DNA from: Baffinella frigidus
Taxonomy: Eukaryota; Cryptophyceae; Cryptomonadales; Baffinellaceae
NCBI GenBank assembly: GCA_026770585.1
Contig: MU646362.1
Location: 736,120 to 749,494, forward strand
Reading direction: 5' to 3'
Length of the DNA: 13,375 nucleotides
Shown: positions 6,210 through 11,529 of the stretch, one piece after another
Layout of the letters: each line of letters opens with the position of its first letter
How positions within the stretch are numbered: the stretch's first letter is position 1
Position numbers and translations under genes: made by a program
Notes under the pieces: model-generated
Database searches by the model: none
What the model was told of the DNA's origin: nothing
The model's input: the letters and a program-made list of their open reading frames with translations, nothing else

Positions 6210-6321
6210 CACTGGAGAGCTGAACGCGATCCGAAAGCAAAAATTCTTTCTCTGCAGATCCCTTCTACGGAACGGCGTGTCGTTGGCATATGTTGGGCGA
6301 AATTAAAACCTAAAGGACCTA
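6210..6321 (+). repeat. Dispersed 112-bp repeat, copy 2
   Basis: Full-length partner of 4556-4667 in the same orientation: CACTGGAGAGCTGAACGCG at the start, TTCTACGGAACGGCGTGTCG in the middle, CTAAAGGACCTA at the end. The copies differ at scattered single bases and by small gaps. Confidence 0.85.
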
Positions 6322-6389
6322 AAGTCGGCGCCTCTAGAGGCCGGCAGATGTCGCCTCGAAATGAAAAAAACCCAAATGCCACATGTCAT

Positions 6390-6526
6390 CCACTCGGAAG
6401 GCTACGGGGCACGCCCCTCACCGAAAATCCGGGGAGGGACGTGACAAATTTCTGACGTTTGGCGTGTTTCTTGGGCAAGAATCCAATTACTAAGTTGAGC
6501 ATTGTTCCTCGTAGTGTTCTGAGCGG
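6390..6526 (+). repeat. 137-bp repeat, partner of inverted copy at 12829-12965
   Basis: Starts CCACTCGGAAGGCTACGG and ends GTAGTGTTCTGAGCGG. The reverse complement appears 6.3 kb away with about 85-90 percent identity by eye. It contains its own small hairpin, TCCGGGGAGGGACGTGAC-type sequence around 6438-6452. There is no coding evidence in either copy. Confidence 0.85.
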
Positions 6527-6559
6527 TACATCCGTTCTCCTGTGAAGGCGCAACGGAGT

Positions 6560-6709
6560 TTATCTCAAAGAAGGGATTTTTGAATTCGTTTTCTTAAGTC
6601 AATTCCTGTACAAATTCTTCAACTTATTCTTTTCTCTGCGCATAAGTTGACAAATCTGAAGAGGGATTGACTTAAGAAAACGAATTAAAAAATCCCTTTT
6701 TTGAGATAA
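6560..6709. mobile_element. Long near-perfect palindrome, single copy
   Basis: Arms of about 65 bp: TTATCTCAAAGAAGGGATTT on the left and AAATCCCTTTTTTGAGATAA on the right, then GAATTCGTTTTCTTAAGTCA against its complement TGACTTAAGAAAACGAATT. The centre is near 6634. The arms differ at only a few sites, so the palindrome is young or is being kept matched. No coding capacity. It shares AAGTTGACAAAT with other palindromes of the window. Confidence 0.9.
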
Positions 6710-6767
6710 GAGTGGGGGGTTTCGTACGAGGACATCTAGCTACATGTACGGCTCTGAGCTTGACATG

Positions 6768-6892
6768 TACAGGGGCAACTCGCTCATAAGAAACCGCCCC
6801 CCCCCAGGACCCTACAGTAGGCCTATGCCGAAGGCCCTACGGTGGTCCTAGCTAGGGGGTTGGCGGTTTCTCATGAGCGAGGTACCCCTGTA
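6768..6892. mobile_element. F1 palindromic element, copy c
   Basis: Terminal repeats TACAGGGGCAACTCGCTCAT and ATGAGCGAGGTACCCCTGTA. The GAAACCGCC/GGCGGTTTC step and poly-C tract follow, then the centre AGGACCCTACAGTAGGCC paired with GGCCCTACGGTGGTCCT. Core CCTACNGTAGG lies at 6811-6821. TA stands at both ends. Confidence 0.92.
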
Positions 6893-6940
6893 GGGCCAAC
6901 ACAGGTCGGTTCGGTTCTGGGAGTGCGTTTCCAACCAAGA

Positions 6941-7030
6941 TCCACCACACCACACCACACCACACCACACCGCAACACAAACACCACAAAACCACCACAC
7001 ATACCACACCACACCACCACCCGTCCCACC
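6941..7030. repeat. CCACA microsatellite
   Basis: Starts as about six regular ACCACACC-type pentamers and becomes irregular (CAACACAAACACCACAAAACC), ending in ACCACACCACCACCC. Cytosine/adenine only on the plus strand. Open frames across it are low-complexity artefacts. Confidence 0.9.
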
Positions 7031-7043
7031 AGCCACCTCCTCC

Positions 7044-7170
7044 CACCAGCCACCAGAAGTGAACCAAAGCAAAAGTGGATTTCCCCTGCAGATTAACCCT
7101 TGAGAGTTTAGTCTGCAGGGGAAATCAACTTTTGTAATTCTTCGATTTGGTTCTCTTCTGGTGGTTGGTG
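7044..7170. mobile_element. Palindromic element, single copy
   Basis: The left arm begins CACCAGCCACCAGAAGTGAA and the right arm ends TTCTCTTCTGGTGGTTGGTG. The best-kept part is inside: GATTTCCCCTGCAGATTAA against TTAGTCTGCAGGGGAAATC. The loop is short, about CCCTTGAGAG, so this could extrude easily. The right arm carries about 10 extra bases near TTACAAAAGTT. No coding capacity. Confidence 0.88.
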
Positions 7171-7257
7171 ATCGTGACCAGTTATCGCAGCCCAAATGCA
7201 GAGGCGGCGTTCCAACGGGCCCTGTTCCGCCAACCGCAACACACAACAGAAAAAAAA

Positions 7258-7293
7258 CACCACACACACACACACACACACACACACCACACT
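7258..7293. repeat. CA dinucleotide microsatellite
   Basis: Uninterrupted CA repeats from 7261 to about 7286, with CACCACAC at the right edge and a poly-A run just before. Confidence 0.95.
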
Positions 7294-7638
7294 TCGCTTC
7301 TGTACATCATCACCCCACCGCCCTACCCCTCCGATATCCCCGTGCACGGCGGCCGCTGGGCCAACGCGTGCACCCCAAAGTACAAAACATCCCCCTGCCC
7401 CCCCGTCTCGAGCACAGGCTCCTGCCCCCCCCCCCCCGAAGCGTCCTCCCCTAGAAAGCCCCCTGGAATCCCCGCCTCGTGTAGCTCGCTTGGGGTGAAG
7501 TCCTGCGGGGGGGCGGGCGCAATTACGTGGCTAAATGGGGGGTAGATGGCCTCACTTCAGGAATCCCCCCCGTGTGGAATAAACTCATCCGGTGTTCTGA
7601 GGGGGAGGGTCACACCACTGCTGAATAAACCAGCAAGC
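7294..7638. other. C-rich spacer; no gene seen
   Basis: High-C sequence with homopolymers of C (near 7396 and 7427-7436) and, later, of G. Three overlapping plus frames are long only because stop codons are rare in C-rich DNA. AAGC at 7635-7638 directly precedes the F4 half element. Confidence 0.5.
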
Positions 7639-7733
7639 TAATGGGGTAACGGCCTGAAAATGGGGTAGTTGGGCCTACGGCATTGCCTAGGACCTCCTAC
7701 CGTAGGCCGAGACTTTTTGGTCCTAGGATCCCT
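7639..7733 (+). mobile_element. F4 palindromic element, left half only
   Basis: Begins TAATGGGGTAACGGCC and continues AAAATGGGGTAGTTGGGCC, CTACGGCATTGCCTAGGACC, CCTACCGTAGG and the loop GAGACTTTTTGGTCCTAGG. This is the left arm plus loop of the family seen at 10872-11036; the right arm is absent and other sequence follows. AAGC stands immediately before it, the same four bases that flank the full copy. Confidence 0.85.
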
Positions 7734-7759
7734 GCAGACCGTCGTGCCCGTCTGTGTCC

Positions 7760-7880
7760 TACAGGGGTACCTCGCTCATTAGAACCCCCCCCCCCCCCTA
7801 GGACCACCATAGGCCCCTAGGCATGGTCCTACTGCAGGGTCCTTGGGGGGGCGGTTTCTTATGAGCAAGGTACCCCTGTA
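7760..7880. mobile_element. F1 palindromic element, copy d
   Basis: Terminal repeats TACAGGGGTACCTCGCTCAT and ATGAGCAAGGTACCCCTGTA. A 14-base C run on the left faces GGGGGGGCGG on the right. The centre, CTAGGACCACCATAGGCCCC, is like copy a, so copies a and d are one subtype and b and c another. Confidence 0.92.
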
Positions 7881-7933
7881 GACCCTACACCCTAAACCAG
7901 CGGTACCCGCGCGCACGAAGTTTTCCGATTCGT

Positions 7934-8121
7934 CGCACAATGTTGCTATCGTGTGATCTCATCCGGACGAGTATTTATGATAAATACGCACCGGCAACGA
8001 AAATTACTACATAAATGTTTTAATAACTACTAGTATGATCGATTTGTGTAGTAAATTTCGTTGTCTTTGCGTATTTATCATAAATGCTCGCCGCGATGAG
8101 ATCAGATCAGCTAACGTGCGC
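7934..8121. mobile_element. F2 palindromic element, copy B (longest arms)
   Basis: The outer arms start CGCACAATGTTGCTATC and run through TGATCTCATC and ATTTATGATAAATACGCA; the right arm carries their complements, ending at GTGCGC. The F2 core is inside: CAACGAAAATTACTACATA and TGTGTAGTAAATTTCGTTG, around a loop with TTTTAATAACTACTAGTAT. The outer arms are about 60 bp and do not resemble those of the other F2 copies. Small gaps occur in the outermost 20 bp. No coding capacity. Confidence 0.9.
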
Positions 8122-8349
8122 AATGCCTTGCCACGCCAGGTCATTTGTCGGAATTTCAGCTGTAAGTCCTTTTTTAAAAATTATGCCCGGGTCCGACATT
8201 TTATGTTCGGATCGGACGTAGAAAGGACGAGTAGCTGCGAAATCGATGGTGGCTACGTACCATACAGTAACATGAAATGACACGTTGCGTTCTGAAATTC
8301 CCAGTAATGACGTGCCGTGGTTTCCAAAGTGGATCAGGGGGGGGCACTT
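8122..8349. other. Spacer with one small hairpin; no gene seen
   Basis: TCCGACAT-TTT-ATGTTCGGA near 8192-8210 forms a small stem with one bulge. Open frames on both strands show no domain and run into the F2 arm. Confidence 0.4.
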
Positions 8350-8490
8350 CAACTCATATACGTATTTCCCGGAAGGTGGGTCCCTCACACTGCGTCAAAG
8401 GAAAAAACGTATATGAGTTGTAGTATATGTGTACGTATATACGTATATGAGTTGTAGTAATACGTATATGAGTTGTAGTATATGTGTACC
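8350..8490. repeat. ACGTATATGAGTTGTAGTA repeats, direct and inverted
   Basis: Three direct copies of a 19-bp unit start at 8407, 8441 and 8462, two of them followed by TATGTGTAC. A reverse-complement piece, CAACTCATATACGTA, lies at 8350-8364, so the whole block can also fold back on itself. ATACGTAT palindromes occur within the units. Confidence 0.9.
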
Positions 8491-8712
8491 TGGGTTCCCA
8501 TCCCGAGAAGGTATCCAGTCGAGAGCATCCCATTCCCCGCCCGCCGCACCTGCCGGCAAAAGTTAACCATGGCAAAAGTTGACGATACTGGTGCTAAGTC
8601 GAGAGCACCCCGTTACCCACCCGCGGTTAGCCACGTTCTTTTTTTTTGGGCGCGATAATTCAGCCCTGAACACACGCCCCAGCCCCCCCCCCCTGCTCTC
8701 GCGAGCAGCCTT
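8491..8712. repeat. Short direct duplication; otherwise no gene
   Basis: AGTCGAGAGCATCCC at about 8516 and AGTCGAGAGCACCCC at about 8598 are each followed by a similar TT-CCC-CCCGC stretch, an 82-bp spaced duplication. GGCAAAAGTTAAC and GGCAAAAGTTGAC at 8554 and 8571 form a second pair. A T-run (8639-8646) and a C-run (8684-8692) follow. Confidence 0.6.
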
Positions 8713-8814
8713 ATCCCGTAAGGAGCGAGGCGGTCAAAATTGACCGCCAAGAGGTCCTGGGCAGGTCCTAGGGTCCTACGGTAGGGTGTATGAGCCTACT
8801 GGGCGCTTAAGGGC
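8713..8814. mobile_element. F3 palindromic element, copy 2 (termini decayed)
   Basis: The internal stem is GGCGGTCAA/TTGACCGCC (8729-8748). Then come AAGAGGTCCTGGGCAGGTCC, core CCTACGGTAGG (8775-8785), and TGTATGAGCCTACT. The left terminus ATCCCGTAAGGAGC no longer pairs well with the right terminus GCGCTTAAGGGCTAT, while the internal stem is intact. Confidence 0.85.
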
Positions 8815-8857
8815 TATATCGGAACTTCTCGATTTTTCGATTTTTCTCTACATGGAG

Positions 8858-9168
8858 AATGTCCACTTCTGATTTTTCAGAATCGTCAGATTTGACGATT
8901 TCTCTTGTAAGCCAGTCAGCCCAAGAATCTTGCGTGGGGGGGAGGCGGCTCGCGCTACCACACGAGGCTACAATTGCCCTTTTCTTAAAACACTCTTTTA
9001 GAAGGTCGTCTTTGCATTGTGTAGTAATTGTCACGTCTCCGGGGGTGTAAGCCCCGGGGACGTGACGAATTCTCGTACAAATACTGGACGCGACCTTAAA
9101 ACCAACATTCAAGAACAAGCCAATGACCGCTTTGCGTGGTGAGAGAATCTTCTAAAGTGGAGATATGA
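8858..9168. repeat. Old, degenerate ~310-bp inverted repeat with a strong inner hairpin
   Basis: The best part is the inner hairpin GTCACGTC...GACGTGAC at 9030-9066, with CCGGGG/CCCCGG inside it. Pairing continues outward with gaps: AAGGTCG at 9003 with CGACCTT at 9091, CTTAAAACA with its counterpart, and more weakly TCCACTTCTGATT near 8858 with AATCTTCTAAAGTGGA near 9150. ATTGTGTAGTAATT at 9017 is also an F2 core motif, so this may be a remote F2 relative. A minus frame of 103 codons lies here but starts with TTG and is unrecognised. Confidence 0.6.
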
Positions 9169-9203
9169 TGCAACCCGTGACTGGGCCGGGCCGGGAAGCC
9201 CTC

Positions 9204-9303
9204 TATCCCTAAGTGGCCAGACGGTCAAATTTGACCGCCAAGAGGTCCTGGGCAGGTCAGGTCCTACGGTAGGGCGTATGGGCCTACTGGTCACTTACGG
9301 GAT
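9204..9303. mobile_element. F3 palindromic element, copy 3
   Basis: Termini ATCCCTAAGTGGCC and GGTCACTTACGGGAT. The internal palindrome CGGTCAAATTTGACCG (9222-9237) is perfect. AAGAGGTCCTGGGCAGGTC and core CCTACGGTAGG (9263-9273) follow. TA flanks both ends (TATCCC on the left, GGGATA on the right), again as expected of a TA insertion. Confidence 0.9.
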
Positions 9304-9392
9304 ACTAGCAGTCCATACCCTCTTTGCTAGAGACATGATTCTACTGAACTGGAGACTTGGAGAACCTCAAGTGCAACCACCCTCAAGCACTC

Positions 9393-9532
9393 TTATCCGG
9401 GAAAATCTATTTTTCTTTCATTTGATGGCAATCAAAATTACTACACAGATTATTTTATATTACTAATAAGAACGAATTGTGTAGTAATTTTCGTTGCCAT
9501 CAAATGAAAGAAAAATAGATTTCCCCGGATAA
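9393..9532. mobile_element. F2 palindromic element, copy C (near-perfect arms)
   Basis: Arms of about 60 bp: TTATCCGGGAAAATC, then TATTTTTCTTTCATTTGATG, then the F2 core GGCAATCAAAATTACTACAC; the right side mirrors this with only about three mismatches. The loop contains TTTTATATTACTAATAAG, like copy D. The outer arm sequence is not found in other F2 copies. No coding capacity. Confidence 0.93.
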
Positions 9533-9632
9533 ACTCCCTGCAAGGCGCTAGTTATCTTCGTATACGTTGCATACTTGGTGATATATGACTGTGGGTAGGT
9601 GACTCTCTAGAGCATCTTTCTGCTCTCGCGTG

Positions 9633-9669
9633 TCGCCTCCCAGAGGTGATCTCTCTCACCAGGAGGCGA
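9633..9669. repeat. Hairpin TCGCCTCC/GGAGGCGA
   Basis: An 8-bp perfect outer stem with an inner GGTGA/TCACC stem. Its right strand is also the left end of the palindrome at 9662-9801, so the two structures compete for the same bases. Confidence 0.75.
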
Positions 9670-9801
9670 AAGGCGCCACAAAATCGAAAAACGTAAATCT
9701 AGTCTTGAGTTTTTCTATTATCTATACCACGATTTGTACCACGAACAATAGAAAGACGCACGCCGGATTTAGTTTGCGATTTTAGGGACCCTTTCGCCTC
9801 C
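9662..9801. mobile_element. Palindromic element, single copy
   Basis: Ends GGAGGCGAAAGG and CCTTTCGCCTCC are perfect inverted repeats. Pairing continues with CAAAATCG/CGATTTTA-type and TTTCTATT/AATAGAAA blocks, about 60 bp per arm with a moderately diverged middle. The loop holds a direct repeat, TACCACGATTTGTACCACG. No coding capacity. Confidence 0.85.
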
Positions 9802-9837
9802 GGGCGCAGTCTCTCCCCTACCAATCCCGTCGCTCCA

Positions 9838-9877
9838 AAGTTGACGGATCAGTACCACAACCCCAGGCTGTCAACTT
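9838..9877. repeat. Hairpin AAGTTGAC/GTCAACTT
   Basis: An 8-bp stem with a 24-base loop. The CCCAGGCTGTCAACT segment on its right side recurs at about 10078-10093, beside the F2 half copy. AAGTTGAC is a motif seen in several other palindromes of the window. Confidence 0.6.
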
Positions 9878-9901
9878 GAGAATAGTCTCTCAGAGGGGTG
9901 C

Positions 9902-10065
9902 TGGTGATTTCATGGGAAAACTGATTTAATTAAAAACGTTGCATTTCAATAAAATTTACTACACGTTTGCTTTAATATTACTAGTAAGAGATCGTTCTGG
10001 GTAGTAAATTTCATTGCTGAAGTATTTTGAATCAAATCAGTTTTCCTATGATGTGTCTCTCACCA
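9902..10065. mobile_element. F2 palindromic element, copy D
   Basis: Outer arms begin TGGTGATTTCATGGGAAAAC and mirror at GTTTTCCTATGATG...TCACCA; the right arm has about five extra bases. The core is AATAAAATTTACTACACG and GGGTAGTAAATTTCATTGC, around the loop GCTTTAATATTACTAGTAAG. TTACTAGTAA at the centre is itself palindromic. The loop contains TAATATTAC, the nine bases known as the nick site of geminivirus-type replication origins; here this may be chance. Confidence 0.9.
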
Positions 10066-10097
10066 GGAGCGGGCAGAGCCCAGGCTGTCAACTGTTC

Positions 10098-10147
10098 GGC
10101 AATAAAATTTACTACATAGAACGATCTTGACTAGTGATATTAAAGCA
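10098..10147 (-). mobile_element. F2 palindromic element, half copy E
   Basis: GGCAATAAAATTTACTACAT, then GAACGATCTTGACTAGTGAT and ATTAAAGCAC. On the minus strand it matches the loop and right core of copy D, including CTAGT and GATCGTTCT. The other arm is missing. It lies 33 bp after copy D in opposite orientation. Confidence 0.8.
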
Positions 10148-10257
10148 CACGTGGGGTGGGTGGGTGTGGAAGAGCGCGGCCCACCGAGACAAACGTCGAG
10201 AGTGGAACGTCTCAAAGCAATAGTGGAACCTTCGTTGACTTAGGGTAACGGGGGATT
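10148..10257. other. Spacer; no gene seen
   Basis: GTGGGGTGGGTGGGTGTGG is a G-rich run; a weak GAGAC/GTCTC fold lies at 10186-10213. A 131-codon frame that begins nearby (10284) is an F4 element plus satellite. Confidence 0.4.
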
Positions 10258-10274
10258 ACCAGGAGCGGGCAGAG

Positions 10275-10405
10275 CCTACGGGATTGCCTGGGACCTCCTA
10301 CCGTAGGCCGAGACTTTTAGGTCCTAGGATCCCTCGGCCTACGGTAGGAGGTCCTAGGCAATGCCGTATGCCTAACTACCCCATTTTCAGGCCGTTAGCC
10401 TATGA
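10275..10405. mobile_element. F4 palindromic element, left arm shortened
   Basis: Left arm CCTACGGGATTGCCTGGGAC, CCTACCGTAGG (10297-10307); right arm CCTACGGTAGG (10338-10348), GGTCCTAGGCAATGCCG, CTAACTACCCCATTTTCAGG and CCGTTAGCCTATGAA. The right arm is complete; the left lacks its outer 30 bases. The loop (GAGACTTTTAGGTCCTAGG) matches that of the half copy at 7639. Confidence 0.9.
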
Positions 10406-10453
10406 ATGTCTCTCACCAGGAGCGGGCAGAGCCCCCCGTGGGTCTGCAGGAGC

Positions 10454-10867
10454 GCGATCGCTGACTCGTTGGTGTACCTCCGCACATCAACCGGCGCCTT
10501 ATGGAACCTGCTTAGGGGTTATGGTCAGCACGTCCCGGAATTCAGGAGGTTCAATCGCGACGTTTCACGCTAAGCGATCGCTGACTCGTTGGTATATCTC
10601 CGCACATCCACGGGCGCCTTGTGGAACCTGCGTAGGGGTTAGGGTCAACACGTTGTGGTCAGCACGTTATAGGGGTTGAGGTTTAGGGGTTAGGGTTTTG
10701 GGTTTAGGGTGTGGGGTTTAGGGTTTAGGGTTTAGGGTTTAGGATTTAGGGTTCAGGGTTTAGGGTTTAGGGTTTGAGGGTCAGCACGTTATGGAACCTG
10801 CTTAGGGGCTAGGGTCAGCCTGCTTAGGGGTCAGGGTCAGCACAGTTCAAACGCGACGTTTCGCGCT
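10454..10867 (+). repeat. Satellite of about 120 bp, first block
   Basis: Units start GCGATCGCTGACTCGTTGG (10454 and 10574, a 120-bp period). Each goes on with CCGCACATC, GGCGCCTT, TGGAACCTGC and TTAGGGGTTAGGGTC-type sequence and ends TTCAA-CGCGACGTTTC-CGCT. The second unit is expanded by a telomere-like array and duplicated AGCACGTT pieces. The unit includes telomere-like bases, which suits a subtelomeric satellite. No coding capacity. Confidence 0.85.
10673..10785 (+). repeat. Telomere-like array inside the satellite
   Basis: G-rich strand on plus; includes about four perfect consecutive TTTAGGG units (about 10713-10741), among the best-kept in the window. It lies within a satellite unit between two copies of GTCAGCACGTTAT, so it could have grown in place from the telomere-like bases of the unit. 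Confidence 0.9.
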
Positions 10868-10871
10868 AAGC

Positions 10872-11036
10872 TCATAGGCTAACGGACTAAAAATGGGGTA
10901 GTTAGGCCTACGGAATTGCCTACCGTAGGCCGTAGGGCTCCAATGACCAAAAAGTCCTGGGATTTTGGCCTACAGTAGGAGGTCCTAGGCAATGCCGTAG
11001 GCCTAACTACCCCATTTTTGGTCAGTTACCCTATTA
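10872..11036. mobile_element. F4 palindromic element, full copy, with 4-bp AAGC target duplication
   Basis: Ends TCATAGGCTAACGG and CAGTTACCCTATTA; then AAATGGGGTAGTTAGGCC on the left and GGCCTAACTACCCCATTT on the right. The left arm lacks the AGGACCTCC step. Cores CCTACCGTAGG (10919) and CCTACAGTAGG (10969) are present. The element interrupts a satellite unit: CGCTAAGC stands at its left and AAGCGATTACC at its right, while the empty unit reads CGCTAAGCGATCGC. AAGC (10868-10871 and 11037-11040) is therefore a likely target-site duplication. Confidence 0.92.
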
Positions 11037-11157
11037 AAGCGATTACCGACTCGTTGGTATACCTTCGGACGTCAACGGACGCCTTATGGAACCTGCTTAG
11101 GGATCGGGTGCAAGGGTTAGGGCTCAGCAACCCTAAGGGTCAGCAAGTTCCGGCGGG

Positions 11158-11230
11158 AATTTCAAACGCGACGTTTCGCGCTTTTCAAACGCAACGTTTC
11201 GCGGATTTTCAAACGCAACGTTTCGCGCTA
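11158..11230 (+). repeat. Tandem TTTCAAACGCRACGTTTCGCG units
   Basis: Three head-to-tail copies of a ~24-bp unit that is the 3' end of the satellite unit. Single copies stand at 10549 and 10846. Each contains AAACG-CGTTT and CGCGA-TCGCG small palindromes. Confidence 0.9.
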
Positions 11231-11251
11231 AGCGATCGCTGACTCGGTGGT

Positions 11252-11354
11252 ATCTCTTAAGTGGCAAGGCCGTCAAATTTGACGGCCAAGAGGTCCTAGG
11301 CAGGTCCTAGGGCCCTACCGTAGGGCGTATGGGCCTACTCGCCACTTAAGGGAC
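11252..11354. mobile_element. F3 palindromic element, copy 4, inserted in the satellite
   Basis: Termini ATCTCTTAAGTGGC and GCCACTTAAGGGAC. The internal palindrome GGCCGTCAAATTTGACGGCC (11268-11287) is perfect over 20 bp. AGAGGTCCTAGGCAGGTCC and core CCTACCGTAGG (11314-11324) follow. The empty site is given by neighbouring satellite units (GGTATACCTTCGG, GGTATATCTCCGC), so insertion at a TA is likely. Confidence 0.92.
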
Positions 11355-11455
11355 ACCTCTGCACGTCCACTGGCGCCGTATGGTACCTGCTTAGCGTTAG
11401 GGCTGGCGGCTACCCGTCTAACTCCTCCCCACGACCAGAGGCAGCTCGGGAGTCA

Positions 11456-11529
11456 AAAGTCAACTCGGGCGAGGAAAGTCAACGCTCGGGTTTCAAAGTC
11501 AACTCGGGCAACGAAAGTCAACGCAGGCC
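11456..11529. repeat. AAAGTCAAC tandem repeat, 19-20 bp period
   Basis: Four units start at 11456, 11475, 11495 and 11514, each AAAGTCAAC followed by CTCGGG-like sequence, in an alternating A-B-A-B pattern (CTCGGGC, GCTCGGG). On the minus strand this gives a repeated L-T-F-x-A-R-V-D-F peptide, with no sign that it is expressed. Confidence 0.9.

Larger units (their letters stand above)
10053..10433 (+). repeat. Dispersed module ending ACCAGGAGCGGGCAGAGCC, three copies
   Basis: TGTCTCTCACCAGGAGCGGG with CAGAGCC following lies at 10053-10080 and 10407-10433, and a shorter ACCAGGAGCGGGCAGAGCC at 10258-10276. The first follows the right end of F2 copy D, the last follows the right end of an F4 copy, and the middle one adjoins the left, broken end of that F4 copy. 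So the same module stands at the edges of unrelated palindromes. Confidence 0.8.
11037..11400 (+). repeat. Satellite of about 120 bp, second block (interrupted by F3)
   Basis: Units start at 11039 (GCGATTACCGACTCGTTGG) and 11232 (GCGATCGCTGACTCGGTGG), each continuing CTC/TTC-GCAC/GGAC-GTC, GGCGCC-type and CCTGCTTAG sequence. The first unit is lengthened by tandem copies of its own end. The second is split by F3 copy 4 between GGTAT and ACCTCTGCACG. Confidence 0.8.

Noticed and set aside
7147-7545. Overlapping plus-strand frames of about 100-132 codons in the CA and C-rich stretch
   Set aside because: Three frames are open at once, which reflects the lack of stop codons in C/A-only DNA, and the products are His/Thr/Pro low complexity.
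8807-9118. 103-codon minus-strand open frame with fairly protein-like composition
   Set aside because: It starts with TTG, has no recognisable motif, and lies across a degenerate inverted repeat and the edge of an F3 element. I cannot support it as a gene.
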